From CAKZNE01 sp040222435 (GTDB lineage: Bacteria; Bacteroidota; Bacteroidia; Flavobacteriales; Schleiferiaceae): 64,000 nt of DNA. Below are positions 32,377 through 40,043 of this stretch, piece by piece. A program made the translations under genes and the position numbers. Numbering within the stretch: position 1 is the first letter of the stretch; every line of letters begins with the position of its first letter. The stretch lies in assembly GCA_965212245.1 (NCBI GenBank), contig OZ243107.1, forward strand, positions 1,674,001 through 1,738,000, read 5' to 3'. Below the pieces are notes generated by a model. That model searched no databases, was not told the origin of the DNA, and was given only the letters and a program-made list of their open reading frames with translations.

Positions 32377-34312
32377 CTACTTTTTCTTCCTTCAGTATCC
32401 TCCCCTGAGAATTAAATATGATCAGGTAGTATACACCATTTCGTAAATGGCGCGTGTGGAAAGTAAAACGGTTGTTCCCTTCCATAGCGGCTTCTTTTAC
32501 TAAAAATTGTTCATCTGTTCCACTCCCGTTTATGGAGATCAGCTGAAAAGTAAGCATATCCGGAGCATCCAGTTCAAACTCAATGGTATAATTGTCATAA
32601 GTAGGGTTAGGTAATATCCTTACTTCTGTAAAAGGAGGTAAAGTGTCCAGCGGATTTGCATTGGTATCTATAGGGTTGCCAGTAGTATCAATGGGTTTAG
32701 GTTGGATAGGGTCCAGGTCAAAATCAGGGCTGCGAAGTTTGGCCAGAATCGTACGGGGTGTGTTGTTCTCAGTGGAACTGTAAGCAGACATCCATACCAC
32801 ACCTGTATCGCCATAAGCTGGCTGAGCTCCGGTATAGTCTCCCCAGCGTTCGTATTCCGGATCACCGGCTGGCCTCAATACGTTTACATAACCTCTGCCA
32901 CTATCCACAACGGCTAATCCCGAATAGGAAGAATCATTAGAGAAGAACACTGAAGAAGACCCTGCATTGGTGCTTGGTCCGCTGTGGTTAAATATGATAA
33001 TTCCCTCGTTTTCCAGTTCCGATTTTCCGGTGTAACAAATATTGGGGTAGCCAAAATCCAGGCTGTCCATCTCAAGAATACTGAAATAGGCCGGCTCCGC
33101 AGTTGGAGCTAAAGGGTTTATCATGGCATGGTAAAAACCAGAGAAGCCCTTACTGGTTACTGTATTTCCCACAAACTGTACAATACCATTCTGGTAGTAG
33201 CCGCCCTGAATACGGCTATCGTTGCAGTCAAAGCGATTGCTGTCTTGTTGACGCGCATCAGGAGGTAAGCCATAAGGAATTTGGGCCTTGTACACTTTAA
33301 GTTGTAAAACAGGTGGCGTAGTTGAGCTCAGGCTGTCTGTAATACTGACTAAAAACAGGCTGTCATTATTCAGTGAAAGGTTACGGTTAGACATAAAGTA
33401 AATGGGAGGGCTGTAAGGACCAGAACCACCCGCCATTCCGGTAAAATTAAAAAGAGCCTTTCCGCCAATCTTTATATCGCTGTAATAGGTTTCCTGCAGG
33501 CTGGGTAAACTATCGTAGCCATCCATTTTATTTACCTGCCGAATGGTAGATTCCACATAGCCACTATTGTTGCTGGATCCATTGTAAAAGGTATTCATAG
33601 TGATGAACAAATCCTGCTTACTAACCATAATGTGGGGGTAATCACTCCAGGTGTCATTGCCAAGAGGGTTGCCATTTAACGCATAAATGTGAAAACCGTC
33701 CGAAGGGTCATTCGTTTTTGAGAAAGCTACGATGATCTTACTGGTTTGAAAGGTTGTTCCATTCAGAAATACCAGAATAAACCGATCCATATCAGGGTCA
33801 TATAAAACCCGTGGATCATATTTGTTCTGCGCCACATTGCGCAATCCCTGAAGGATAGTAAATATATGCAGGCTGGTTTCAAACAAAAGGCTGTCTTTGT
33901 TTAAATCATATGCCAGCACGGTGGTATTTATAACCGAAAGGATTTGTCCGTTGCGATTAATGGCAAAAGAATTATCATTGGGAACACTTCCACTAAAATT
34001 ATTGCCTTCATATTTTTCCAATACTTCCGGTAAGGCATAGCTGCCAAAGCTGGTGCGGGCCTTTTTGCGATTTTGCGGCACCGGCCGGATTTGCTTTTTT
34101 AATTCGCGAAGCTTTTGCTTGCTCACTTCAGTACCCGGTTTAGGAGCTTCCCCGGTTTGCAATACGGGCCCAAATGTGCGTTGTACTTTATCCGGAACAA
34201 AATCACCTACATAATGAGCATCATTTAAAGATTTACTGGTGTATGTAAACTCCTGTGAAAACAGGCTAAGGCCGGTAAAAGAAAAAAGGGCAAGGAATAG
34301 AAATTGCTTCAT
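32366..34312 (-). CDS. Secreted T9SS cargo protein with type A-like sorting domain
   Basis: With ATG at 34312 the product has 648 residues and opens with a textbook signal peptide (MKQFLFLALFSFTGLSLFSQ); the longer frame adds eight charged residues in front and is less likely. Residues about 100-500 look like a beta-propeller or similar repeat fold (NDNSFAINRNGQILSVINTT, DPRVLYDPDMDRFILVFLNG, WGDYTGAQPAYGDTGVVWMS). A linker with three PIDT/PLDT-like repeats (PIDTTGNPIDTNANPLDT) precedes the C-terminal sorting domain (VRILPNPTYDNYTIEFEL, LRNGVYYLIIFNSQG, KVVKL). I do not recognise a catalytic family. Export through T9SS is expected. Confidence 0.85.
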   Translation of the reverse strand: MKQFLFLALFSFTGLSLFSQEFTYTSKSLNDAHYVGDFVPDKVQRTFGPVLQTGEAPKPGTEVSKQKLRELKKQIRPVPQNRKKARTSFGSYALPEVLEKYEGNNFSGSVPNDNSFAINRNGQILSVINTTVLAYDLNKDSLLFETSLHIFTILQGLRNVAQNKYDPRVLYDPDMDRFILVFLNGTTFQTSKIIVAFSKTNDPSDGFHIYALNGNPLGNDTWSDYPHIMVSKQDLFITMNTFYNGSSNNSGYVESTIRQVNKMDGYDSLPSLQETYYSDIKIGGKALFNFTGMAGGSGPYSPPIYFMSNRNLSLNNDSLFLVSITDSLSSTTPPVLQLKVYKAQIPYGLPPDARQQDSNRFDCNDSRIQGGYYQNGIVQFVGNTVTSKGFSGFYHAMINPLAPTAEPAYFSILEMDSLDFGYPNICYTGKSELENEGIIIFNHSGPSTNAGSSSVFFSNDSSYSGLAVVDSGRGYVNVLRPAGDPEYERWGDYTGAQPAYGDTGVVWMSAYSSTENNTPRTILAKLRSPDFDLDPIQPKPIDTTGNPIDTNANPLDTLPPFTEVRILPNPTYDNYTIEFELDAPDMLTFQLISINGSGTDEQFLVKEAAMEGNNRFTFHTRHLRNGVYYLIIFNSQGRILKEEKVVKL

Positions 34313-34429
34313 GCGTTTTGTTTTCGTCTTACACAAATATCGTAATTATACTAAAGCTTAACCCAGGGAGTTAAACGATATAGGTTTTTACCGGTTATTC
34401 CTTAGTTTTATAGCCCACTTGTTTAAACT

Positions 34430-37400
34430 TTGAAAAAACACTACAGTATCGCGTATCGCTTGTTTATTATTCTGGTCTTTATGGGCTTAGGGTCCCAGTT
34501 AAAGGCTCAGTTCTTTTATGGGTTGCGGCAGGAATACGGTAAAAACAGGGTTCAATATAATGAGTTTGACTGGGTTTTTTATCGCTTTGAGCGGTATGAC
34601 GTTTATTTTTATCGCGGTAATGAAGAGTTGGCAGCCCAGGTAGCACGGCTTACTGAAAAACACCTGGTAAGGGTTGAAAATTTTCTGGATGCACCCTTGG
34701 ATGAGCGGGTTCAGATACTGGTTTTCAATAATCTTTCAGACCTTAAACAGAGCAATGTAAACTCCAGCTCTGATGAAGATTATAATACCACTGGTGTAAC
34801 CCGTATATCAGGTAGAAGGCTATTCCTTCATTTTAATGGTGATTATGAAGAACTGGAGGATCATCTGCGTTCCGGATTGTCAGAGGTTGTTTTAAGTAAC
34901 CTTGTGTATGGCAGCTTTACCGAGTCTATAAAGAATTCAACCCTGCTTAATCTGCCGGAATGGTATACCGAAGGTTTGATCAGTTATATGGGAGACCGCT
35001 GGAACCCGGATGTGGATACCCGTGTAAGGGATGGTATTCTAAGTGGCCGTTACAAGCGTATTAATTCACTTATGGGAGAAGATGCACGCTATGCCGGGCA
35101 TTCCATGTGGTATTACATCTCACAAACCTATGGTCCCAAAGTGTTGAAGAACATTGTTTATATGGCCATCATTAACCGTAACATTGAAAGTGGTTTTAAC
35201 TACATACTGGGTAAAGATCTGGATGCCGTTACGGAAGGTTGGAAAAATTTCTACAATAACCTTTATAAGCAAGCAAAAGAAAAGGATGCCCTACAGGGTA
35301 AGCCTTTTCTTAAAGCGCCCAAGGGACGGGTGGTTACCCGCATGGCCGCCAGTGATGATGGACGGTATCTGGCTTATGTATGCCAGAAATTTGGTGAGTA
35401 TAAAGTGTATATCTATGATTTTGAGAAAGAGAAACGCAAGCGCATTTTAAAAGGAGGGTATAAGATTGCTCAGAATATAGACTACTCATACCCCTTATTG
35501 GCCTGGAACCCCAATAATACCATCCTGGCTATGTTTACGGAAGAAAAGGGCTTTATCTACCTCAACTTCTACAACCTCGAAGAGAAAAAACTTGAGAAAA
35601 AGCAGTTTTTCAAATTTGACAAGGTCCTTTCTTTCAGTTATTCCCGCGATGGACGTAAATTCTTGTTGTCCGCTGTAAAAGACGGGCAGTCCGATATATT
35701 TATTTACACGATTCTTAACACTAAGGTAGAGCAACTCACCAATGATTCATACAATGACCTGGATCCTGCCTTTTTTGACAATGATAAAAGAGTAGCTTTT
35801 ATCTCAAACCGTATAACCGATACCCTTAAATCGGGCGAGGAGTCTTTTGACTTCCCGAAAGAGACACATGATATTTTTGCAATGGAAGCCGCTGAACCGG
35901 CAGACACTTCGGTGATTTGGCGTATGACCAATAGCGACCGGGTAAATGAAGGCAGGCTTAAAGAATATGCGCCCGGCTTTCTGGCTTTTACCAGTAACCG
36001 CTCAGGAACCCTTAACCGGCACCTCATTAAAATTGACAGCGCCATATCTTATGTAGACACCACTACCCATTACGATTACAGCTTTGAAGAATACCAGGTT
36101 ACCGCATACAACCGTAATATACTGGGCCACGTATTTGACCCGGAAAGAGGCAAAACCTTTGATCTCATTTTAAGGGATAATCGCTACAGGATATTTGATA
36201 CCCCATACCAAAGTCCTGAAGATTTGAACCTGGTGGCGGTAAAACCGCCTCAACCCGAAATCCCGAAAAAGATAGAAAGAGAAGGAGAATTGGATCAGAT
36301 ACAAATGCTTTCGGAAACCCCTACACCTTTGTATTATCCGGGAGTAGATGCATCAGATTTTGAGATCAATATTGAAGACTATGAATTTGACAACCCTGGA
36401 AAACCTCAAGCACCTAAAAAAGAAAAACCAGAAGCAAAAAAGATCAATTTATTACCCTTACCGGATATAGCCACATCATCAGGAGAAGAAGAGGAAGAGC
36501 TGGAAATACCCCCTCAGCGTAATTACTTCCTTTCTTTTTACCAGGATAACCTGAGTGTGGGCTTTGATAACGTGTTCTCCAATCCGCAGTATCAGCGATT
36601 TACCGGGTTTGTTACTCCCGACCTTTTAAATTTTGGTTTTAATGCGAATATCAAGGTAGGAGTTATGGATCTGATGCACGACTACAGTGTGGTGGGGGCC
36701 GTACGGACTACCTTCCAACCGCTATCCGGAACTTCGCTGGCGCCTGACGCTGAATTTTACCTGGCTGTTCTGGATTATAAAAACCGGTGGGATAAGGAAT
36801 ATGTATTTACGCGAAGAAGCCAGTTGTTGGTGCAGGATTTTAATAGCTACCAGCGTATTATAACCCATGAAGTATTCCCAAAACTTATTTTCCCTTTTAA
36901 CCCGGTGGCCTCCATGCGTGGAGGAATCGGCTACAGGATTGATAAAACGATCTCTCTTAGCCGTGAACCGGTTTCACTGAATACGGATGATTTTTATCGC
37001 GATTACCTGGTAGCTCGATTGGCATATGTATATGACAATACACGAAAAATAGGTCTTAACCTGTATTCAGGTTTACGTTATAAAGTTTTTACAGAGTATT
37101 ACCGTGACTTAAGAACCAGCCCTACCGGTTTACATACAGCTGGAATAGATGCACGACATTATACGATCATTCACCGCAACCTGATATGGGCCAATCGCTT
37201 TGCTTCAGGGGTTTCATTTGGTCCTCAGAAACTGATCTATATACTGGGTGGTGTAGACAATTCCTTTTCTTCCAGTTATGAGCCAAACACACCTATAGCT
37301 CAGGATAACAATTACATTTTTCAGACCCTGGCGACCAATATGCGCGGTTCGTTCCAGAATATCAGGAATGGTGATAAGTTTGCTGTGATCAATAGTGAAA

Positions 37401-37732
37401 TCCGCTGGCCCATACTTAGCTATTTCTTTAAGCGCCCTATACGCAGCGATTTCTTTAAAAATCTGCAGATCATTGCTTTTGGTGATGTGGGTACGGCCTG
37501 GAATGGCCTCACTCCTTACTCTGAGGAAAATGTGATCAATAGCACTACCATACCTTTTGGTAACGGTAGTATTGTGCTGGATAGTCAGAAAGAACCGATT
37601 GTGGGGGGAATAGGTGGAGGATTGCGCACCCGCCTTTTTGGTTATTTTCTTCGCTTTGACTGGGCCTGGGGTATTGAAGATGGTTTGGTTAAACCTAATA
37701 TTTTTTACTTTTCGCTGGGGACTGACTTTTAA
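34430..37732 (+). CDS. Large envelope protein: degenerate peptidase domain, TolB-like propeller and outer-membrane barrel
   Basis: The 1100-residue protein starts at TTG, the only start that gives the full signal peptide (MKKHYSIAYRLFIILVFMGL to LKAQ). Residues about 40-280 resemble a peptidase MA-like gluzincin: LPEWYTEGLISYMGDRW matches the downstream glutamate motif, but the HExxH position reads SGLSEVVLSNLVYG, so catalysis looks lost. Residues about 285-560 hold TolB/WD40-like PD40 repeats (ASDDGRYLAYVCQKFGEYKV, FDNDKRVAFISNRIT). A charged linker at 615-690 precedes a C-terminal barrel resembling the Omp85/BamA surface-antigen fold (DYLVARLAYVYDNTRKIGLN, FGDVGTAWNG) that ends in phenylalanine. 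The role is unknown; secretion or membrane assembly is plausible. Confidence 0.8.
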   Translation: MKKHYSIAYRLFIILVFMGLGSQLKAQFFYGLRQEYGKNRVQYNEFDWVFYRFERYDVYFYRGNEELAAQVARLTEKHLVRVENFLDAPLDERVQILVFNNLSDLKQSNVNSSSDEDYNTTGVTRISGRRLFLHFNGDYEELEDHLRSGLSEVVLSNLVYGSFTESIKNSTLLNLPEWYTEGLISYMGDRWNPDVDTRVRDGILSGRYKRINSLMGEDARYAGHSMWYYISQTYGPKVLKNIVYMAIINRNIESGFNYILGKDLDAVTEGWKNFYNNLYKQAKEKDALQGKPFLKAPKGRVVTRMAASDDGRYLAYVCQKFGEYKVYIYDFEKEKRKRILKGGYKIAQNIDYSYPLLAWNPNNTILAMFTEEKGFIYLNFYNLEEKKLEKKQFFKFDKVLSFSYSRDGRKFLLSAVKDGQSDIFIYTILNTKVEQLTNDSYNDLDPAFFDNDKRVAFISNRITDTLKSGEESFDFPKETHDIFAMEAAEPADTSVIWRMTNSDRVNEGRLKEYAPGFLAFTSNRSGTLNRHLIKIDSAISYVDTTTHYDYSFEEYQVTAYNRNILGHVFDPERGKTFDLILRDNRYRIFDTPYQSPEDLNLVAVKPPQPEIPKKIEREGELDQIQMLSETPTPLYYPGVDASDFEINIEDYEFDNPGKPQAPKKEKPEAKKINLLPLPDIATSSGEEEEELEIPPQRNYFLSFYQDNLSVGFDNVFSNPQYQRFTGFVTPDLLNFGFNANIKVGVMDLMHDYSVVGAVRTTFQPLSGTSLAPDAEFYLAVLDYKNRWDKEYVFTRRSQLLVQDFNSYQRIITHEVFPKLIFPFNPVASMRGGIGYRIDKTISLSREPVSLNTDDFYRDYLVARLAYVYDNTRKIGLNLYSGLRYKVFTEYYRDLRTSPTGLHTAGIDARHYTIIHRNLIWANRFASGVSFGPQKLIYILGGVDNSFSSSYEPNTPIAQDNNYIFQTLATNMRGSFQNIRNGDKFAVINSEIRWPILSYFFKRPIRSDFFKNLQIIAFGDVGTAWNGLTPYSEENVINSTTIPFGNGSIVLDSQKEPIVGGIGGGLRTRLFGYFLRFDWAWGIEDGLVKPNIFYFSLGTDF

Positions 37733-38372
37733 GGGCTTCCCGAATTACGCTTTTACGGCCTATGGTGGATGTAATAACATCTTGAGCCAGATTCCAGCCT
37801 CGGGCAGGCGAATACTGGCGTGCGTAGTAAATAATCTGTAGATGCAATTTATTCCAAAGCTCTTTTGGAAAAAGTCGCTTGGCATCTTTCTCCGTTTGCT
37901 CTACGGATTTACCGTTACTGAAACCCCAGCGGTACATCAGCCGGTGGATATGCGTGTCTACCGGAAAAGCCGGGTACCCGAAGGCCTGGCTCATAACTAC
38001 CGAAGCGGTTTTATGTCCCACCGCAGGCAGTGCCTCAAGCTCTGTAAAACTGGCGGGTACTTTTCCTTCATGCTTATCCAGGAGAATATGTGAAAGGCCA
38101 TAAATTCCTTTTGACTTCATAGGGGTTAATCCGCAGGGTCTGATCAGGGCAGCGATATCCTCAACCGAAAGTTTACTCATCTCATGGGGGTTCTCGGCCA
38201 CCGCAAACAGGCCGGGTGTAACCCGGTTTACTCTCTCATCGGTACACTGGGCAGAAAGTAAAACGGCAATCAAAAGAGTGTAGGGATCTTTATGATCTAG
38301 TGGAATGGGTACTTCGGGATACAACTCCTCCAGCTTATGTATAACAAAATCTACTTTTTCTGCTTTGGTCAT
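37695..38372 (-). CDS. nth: Endonuclease III, form without the iron-sulfur cluster
   Basis: Nth removes oxidised pyrimidines and nicks the abasic site. The 225-residue protein has the helix-hairpin-helix LEALPAVGHKTASVVMSQAF with the catalytic lysine, and the catalytic aspartate in FPVDTHIHRLMYRWG. The C-terminal Cys-X6-Cys-X2-Cys-X5-Cys cluster loop is absent: the corresponding region reads YYARQYSPARGWNLAQDVI and the protein ends soon after. Cluster-less versions are known in related bacteria, so activity is still likely. The 3' end overlaps the convergent 1100-residue gene by 38 bp. Confidence 0.93.
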   Translation of the reverse strand: MTKAEKVDFVIHKLEELYPEVPIPLDHKDPYTLLIAVLLSAQCTDERVNRVTPGLFAVAENPHEMSKLSVEDIAALIRPCGLTPMKSKGIYGLSHILLDKHEGKVPASFTELEALPAVGHKTASVVMSQAFGYPAFPVDTHIHRLMYRWGFSNGKSVEQTEKDAKRLFPKELWNKLHLQIIYYARQYSPARGWNLAQDVITSTIGRKSVIREALKSQSPAKSKKY

Positions 38373-38399
38373 ACTACTTGCTTTTCCGGATCAGCGGGA

Positions 38400-38407
38400 C
38401 AAATTTA
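38400..38407 (-). promoter_or_regulatory. Probable nth promoter -7 box
   Basis: The minus strand reads TAAATTTG, an exact TAnnTTTG match ending 27 bp before the ATG. No clear -33 element. Confidence 0.45.
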
Positions 38408-38498
38408 GCGAATCGTAAAAGGATCAGACTGCATTCTTATTTTCGCTGAACCACTGCCGTCTTATACTGTTATATCCAATCAAACAAAAACAATAGAA

Positions 38499-38960
38499 AT
38501 GACACATCTTACAGAAGGTGATAAGGCTCCTGATTTTAAAGCAACTGACCAAAATGGAGAAACTATATCTCTAAGTGATTATAGTGGTAAAAAGGTGGTG
38601 CTTTATTTTTATCCCAAAGATGATACACCGGGCTGTACTAAAGAGGCCTGTAATTTCAGGGATAATTATAAGGAGCTTCAAAATAAGGGTTTTGAAGTAA
38701 TAGGGGTAAGCGCTGATGATGAAAAGAAACACCAGAAATTCATAGATAAGTACGGGTTGCCATTCACGTTAGTTGCCGATACGGACAAAAAAGTAATTAA
38801 TGCCTATGGCGTTTGGGGAAAGAAAAAATTTATGGGTCGTGAATACGATGGTATCCACCGGGAGACCTTTGTAATTGATGAGAAAGGTAAAGTAGAAAAG
38901 ATCTTCACCAAAGTAAAAACCAAAGAGGCTACAGAACAGATATTGGAAGCTTACTCCTGA
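38499..38960 (+). CDS. bcp: Thioredoxin-dependent thiol peroxidase (Bcp/PrxQ)
   Basis: This peroxiredoxin reduces hydrogen peroxide and organic peroxides in the cytoplasm. The 153-residue protein has peroxidatic Cys46 and resolving Cys51 in DTPGCTKEACNFRDNY, the PrxQ pattern with five residues between them, plus VVLYFYPKDD and the arginine region GIHRETFVID. No signal peptide is present. It stands alone between divergent nth and the PLDc_N gene. Confidence 0.96.
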   Translation: MTHLTEGDKAPDFKATDQNGETISLSDYSGKKVVLYFYPKDDTPGCTKEACNFRDNYKELQNKGFEVIGVSADDEKKHQKFIDKYGLPFTLVADTDKKVINAYGVWGKKKFMGREYDGIHRETFVIDEKGKVEKIFTKVKTKEATEQILEAYS

Positions 38961-38984
38961 TTTTGCGGAGTAAGGCTTAAGGTG

Positions 38985-39017
38985 TTGCAGAAAGGGTAAG
39001 GGTTTCCCTCTCTGCAA
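38985..39017. repeat. Inverted repeat downstream of bcp
   Basis: TTGCAGA (38985-38991) and TCTGCAA (39011-39017) form a 7-bp stem, extended inside by a possible GGG/CCC pairing. There is no T-run directly after it, so it is a stable hairpin that could end or protect the bcp mRNA rather than a canonical terminator. Confidence 0.45.
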
Positions 39018-39134
39018 TGCAATCGTGAAAGGGCACTGCTTTTGTAAAGACTAATTTGATCAAAGGTGTAAGTTGGGTTTATCAGGATGGTGTACGCAAT
39101 TTGAAAAAACATAATTTTACAAAAAAGACAAACC

Positions 39135-39362
39135 ATGGAGACAATGCAATTTATACTATATACCTTAACGATTGGACTGTGGATTTGGGCTATCCATGAC
39201 ATCATCAAGACACGCTTCAAAAAGAGAATCATGACTCCAATTTGGCTCATTGTGGTCATACTACTTCCACTTTTAGGATCAATAGTCTATTTCCAATTGA
39301 AGAGAAACCAAATTGACCGTTCTGAGGGAAAGTTCAGCCCAAATTTCAGCCGACATATTTAG
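39135..39362 (+). CDS. Small membrane protein with PLDc_N domain
   Basis: The 75-residue protein has two membrane segments (residues about 5-20 and 33-53) and the pattern IWAIHDIIKTRF then PIWLIVVILLPLLGSIVYFQ, which matches the PLDc_N domain found at the N-terminus of cardiolipin synthases but here as a stand-alone protein. Such short proteins are common in Bacteroidota and their role is unknown. It could also be read as a cardiolipin-synthase remnant, but no phospholipase D (HKD) coding follows. Confidence 0.7.
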   Translation: METMQFILYTLTIGLWIWAIHDIIKTRFKKRIMTPIWLIVVILLPLLGSIVYFQLKRNQIDRSEGKFSPNFSRHI

Positions 39363-39587
39363 ATCGGAACCATTTCAGTGACTTGTACGAACCTCCAATT
39401 CCTACTCAACGGAAGAAAAGAAAAACTGTGTATAACAAAAAATAAACTCAAGTCGGCTTTAATCCCTCTCCGGTAGGGCATTTACGATTGACAGAGAAAC
39501 CTTTTGTTTCTTTACATAACCGCGGACGAAGCCGCCCTGCGTTTATTAAAACCGGTGAATATATCATCACAACCCGTCTTAAGGGTT
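39363..39587. other. Non-coding stretch with nested inverted repeats
   Basis: This 225-bp gap has no credible open frame. CGGCTT (39454-39459) can pair with AAGCCG (39529-39534). Inside lie a hairpin AGAAAC/GTTTCT (39495-39511) and a short CCCT/AGGG pair. AACCC/GGGTT (39571-39587) followed by TTAATCTTTT may be a weak plus-strand terminator. The element could be a small structured RNA, a degraded repeat or chance; nothing decides between them. Confidence 0.25.
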
Positions 39588-40004
39588 TTAATCTTTTATG
39601 CCCAGTTTTTCCTTTAATTCAGGATTCAGAAACAGGTAGGAAAATACCTTAAGCTGACGCTCATTAAACATGGCAAGGCCGTCTAAGGCCAGTGGAATAA
39701 AAAGCTCCGAATGGATATCGCGAATGCCAAAGGTTTGCCTGTTCTCTTCCCATAGGATCACCCCTTCCCGGTCAGCAGCATCGGGATCGAGTTTGTAATA
39801 CACGATATCCCATTCGTAAACAGTACGTCCGTTTTTGTCCCGGAGTCCGGTCCATTCATCAATTTCCTCGTAATTCATCTTTGAACCGTTCCACCAAAAA
39901 GAATCTCGGGAGTAGAGGATCATATTATCAGAGATCTTGCGCATATACCCCACAATTTTTTTCCCTTTACGAAGGCGGTAACGTGATTCAGAAAAATCAA
40001 CCAT
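39588..40004 (-). CDS. YopX-like protein
   Basis: The 138-residue protein contains the pattern DEWTGLRDKNGRTVYEWDIV, close to the YopX family signature (TGLxDKNGxxIYEGDIV), followed by a beta-rich tail and the end LKVFSYLFLNPELKEKLGI, which matches the family's closing IGNxxENPELL-like segment. YopX proteins are mostly phage or plasmid encoded and of unknown function. No other phage gene is nearby, so this is either a domesticated copy or a chromosomal relative. It lies 39 bp after dsbD on the same strand. Confidence 0.65.
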   Translation of the reverse strand: MVDFSESRYRLRKGKKIVGYMRKISDNMILYSRDSFWWNGSKMNYEEIDEWTGLRDKNGRTVYEWDIVYYKLDPDAADREGVILWEENRQTFGIRDIHSELFIPLALDGLAMFNERQLKVFSYLFLNPELKEKLGIKD

Positions 40005-40043
40005 ATTACTTAAACTCCAAAAAGCGTCTCAGGGTTTTAATCG

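Noticed and set aside
37862..37950. Degraded iron-sulfur loop of endonuclease III as a sign of a pseudogene
   Set aside because: The frame is intact, catalytic residues are kept, and cluster-less forms occur in related bacteria.
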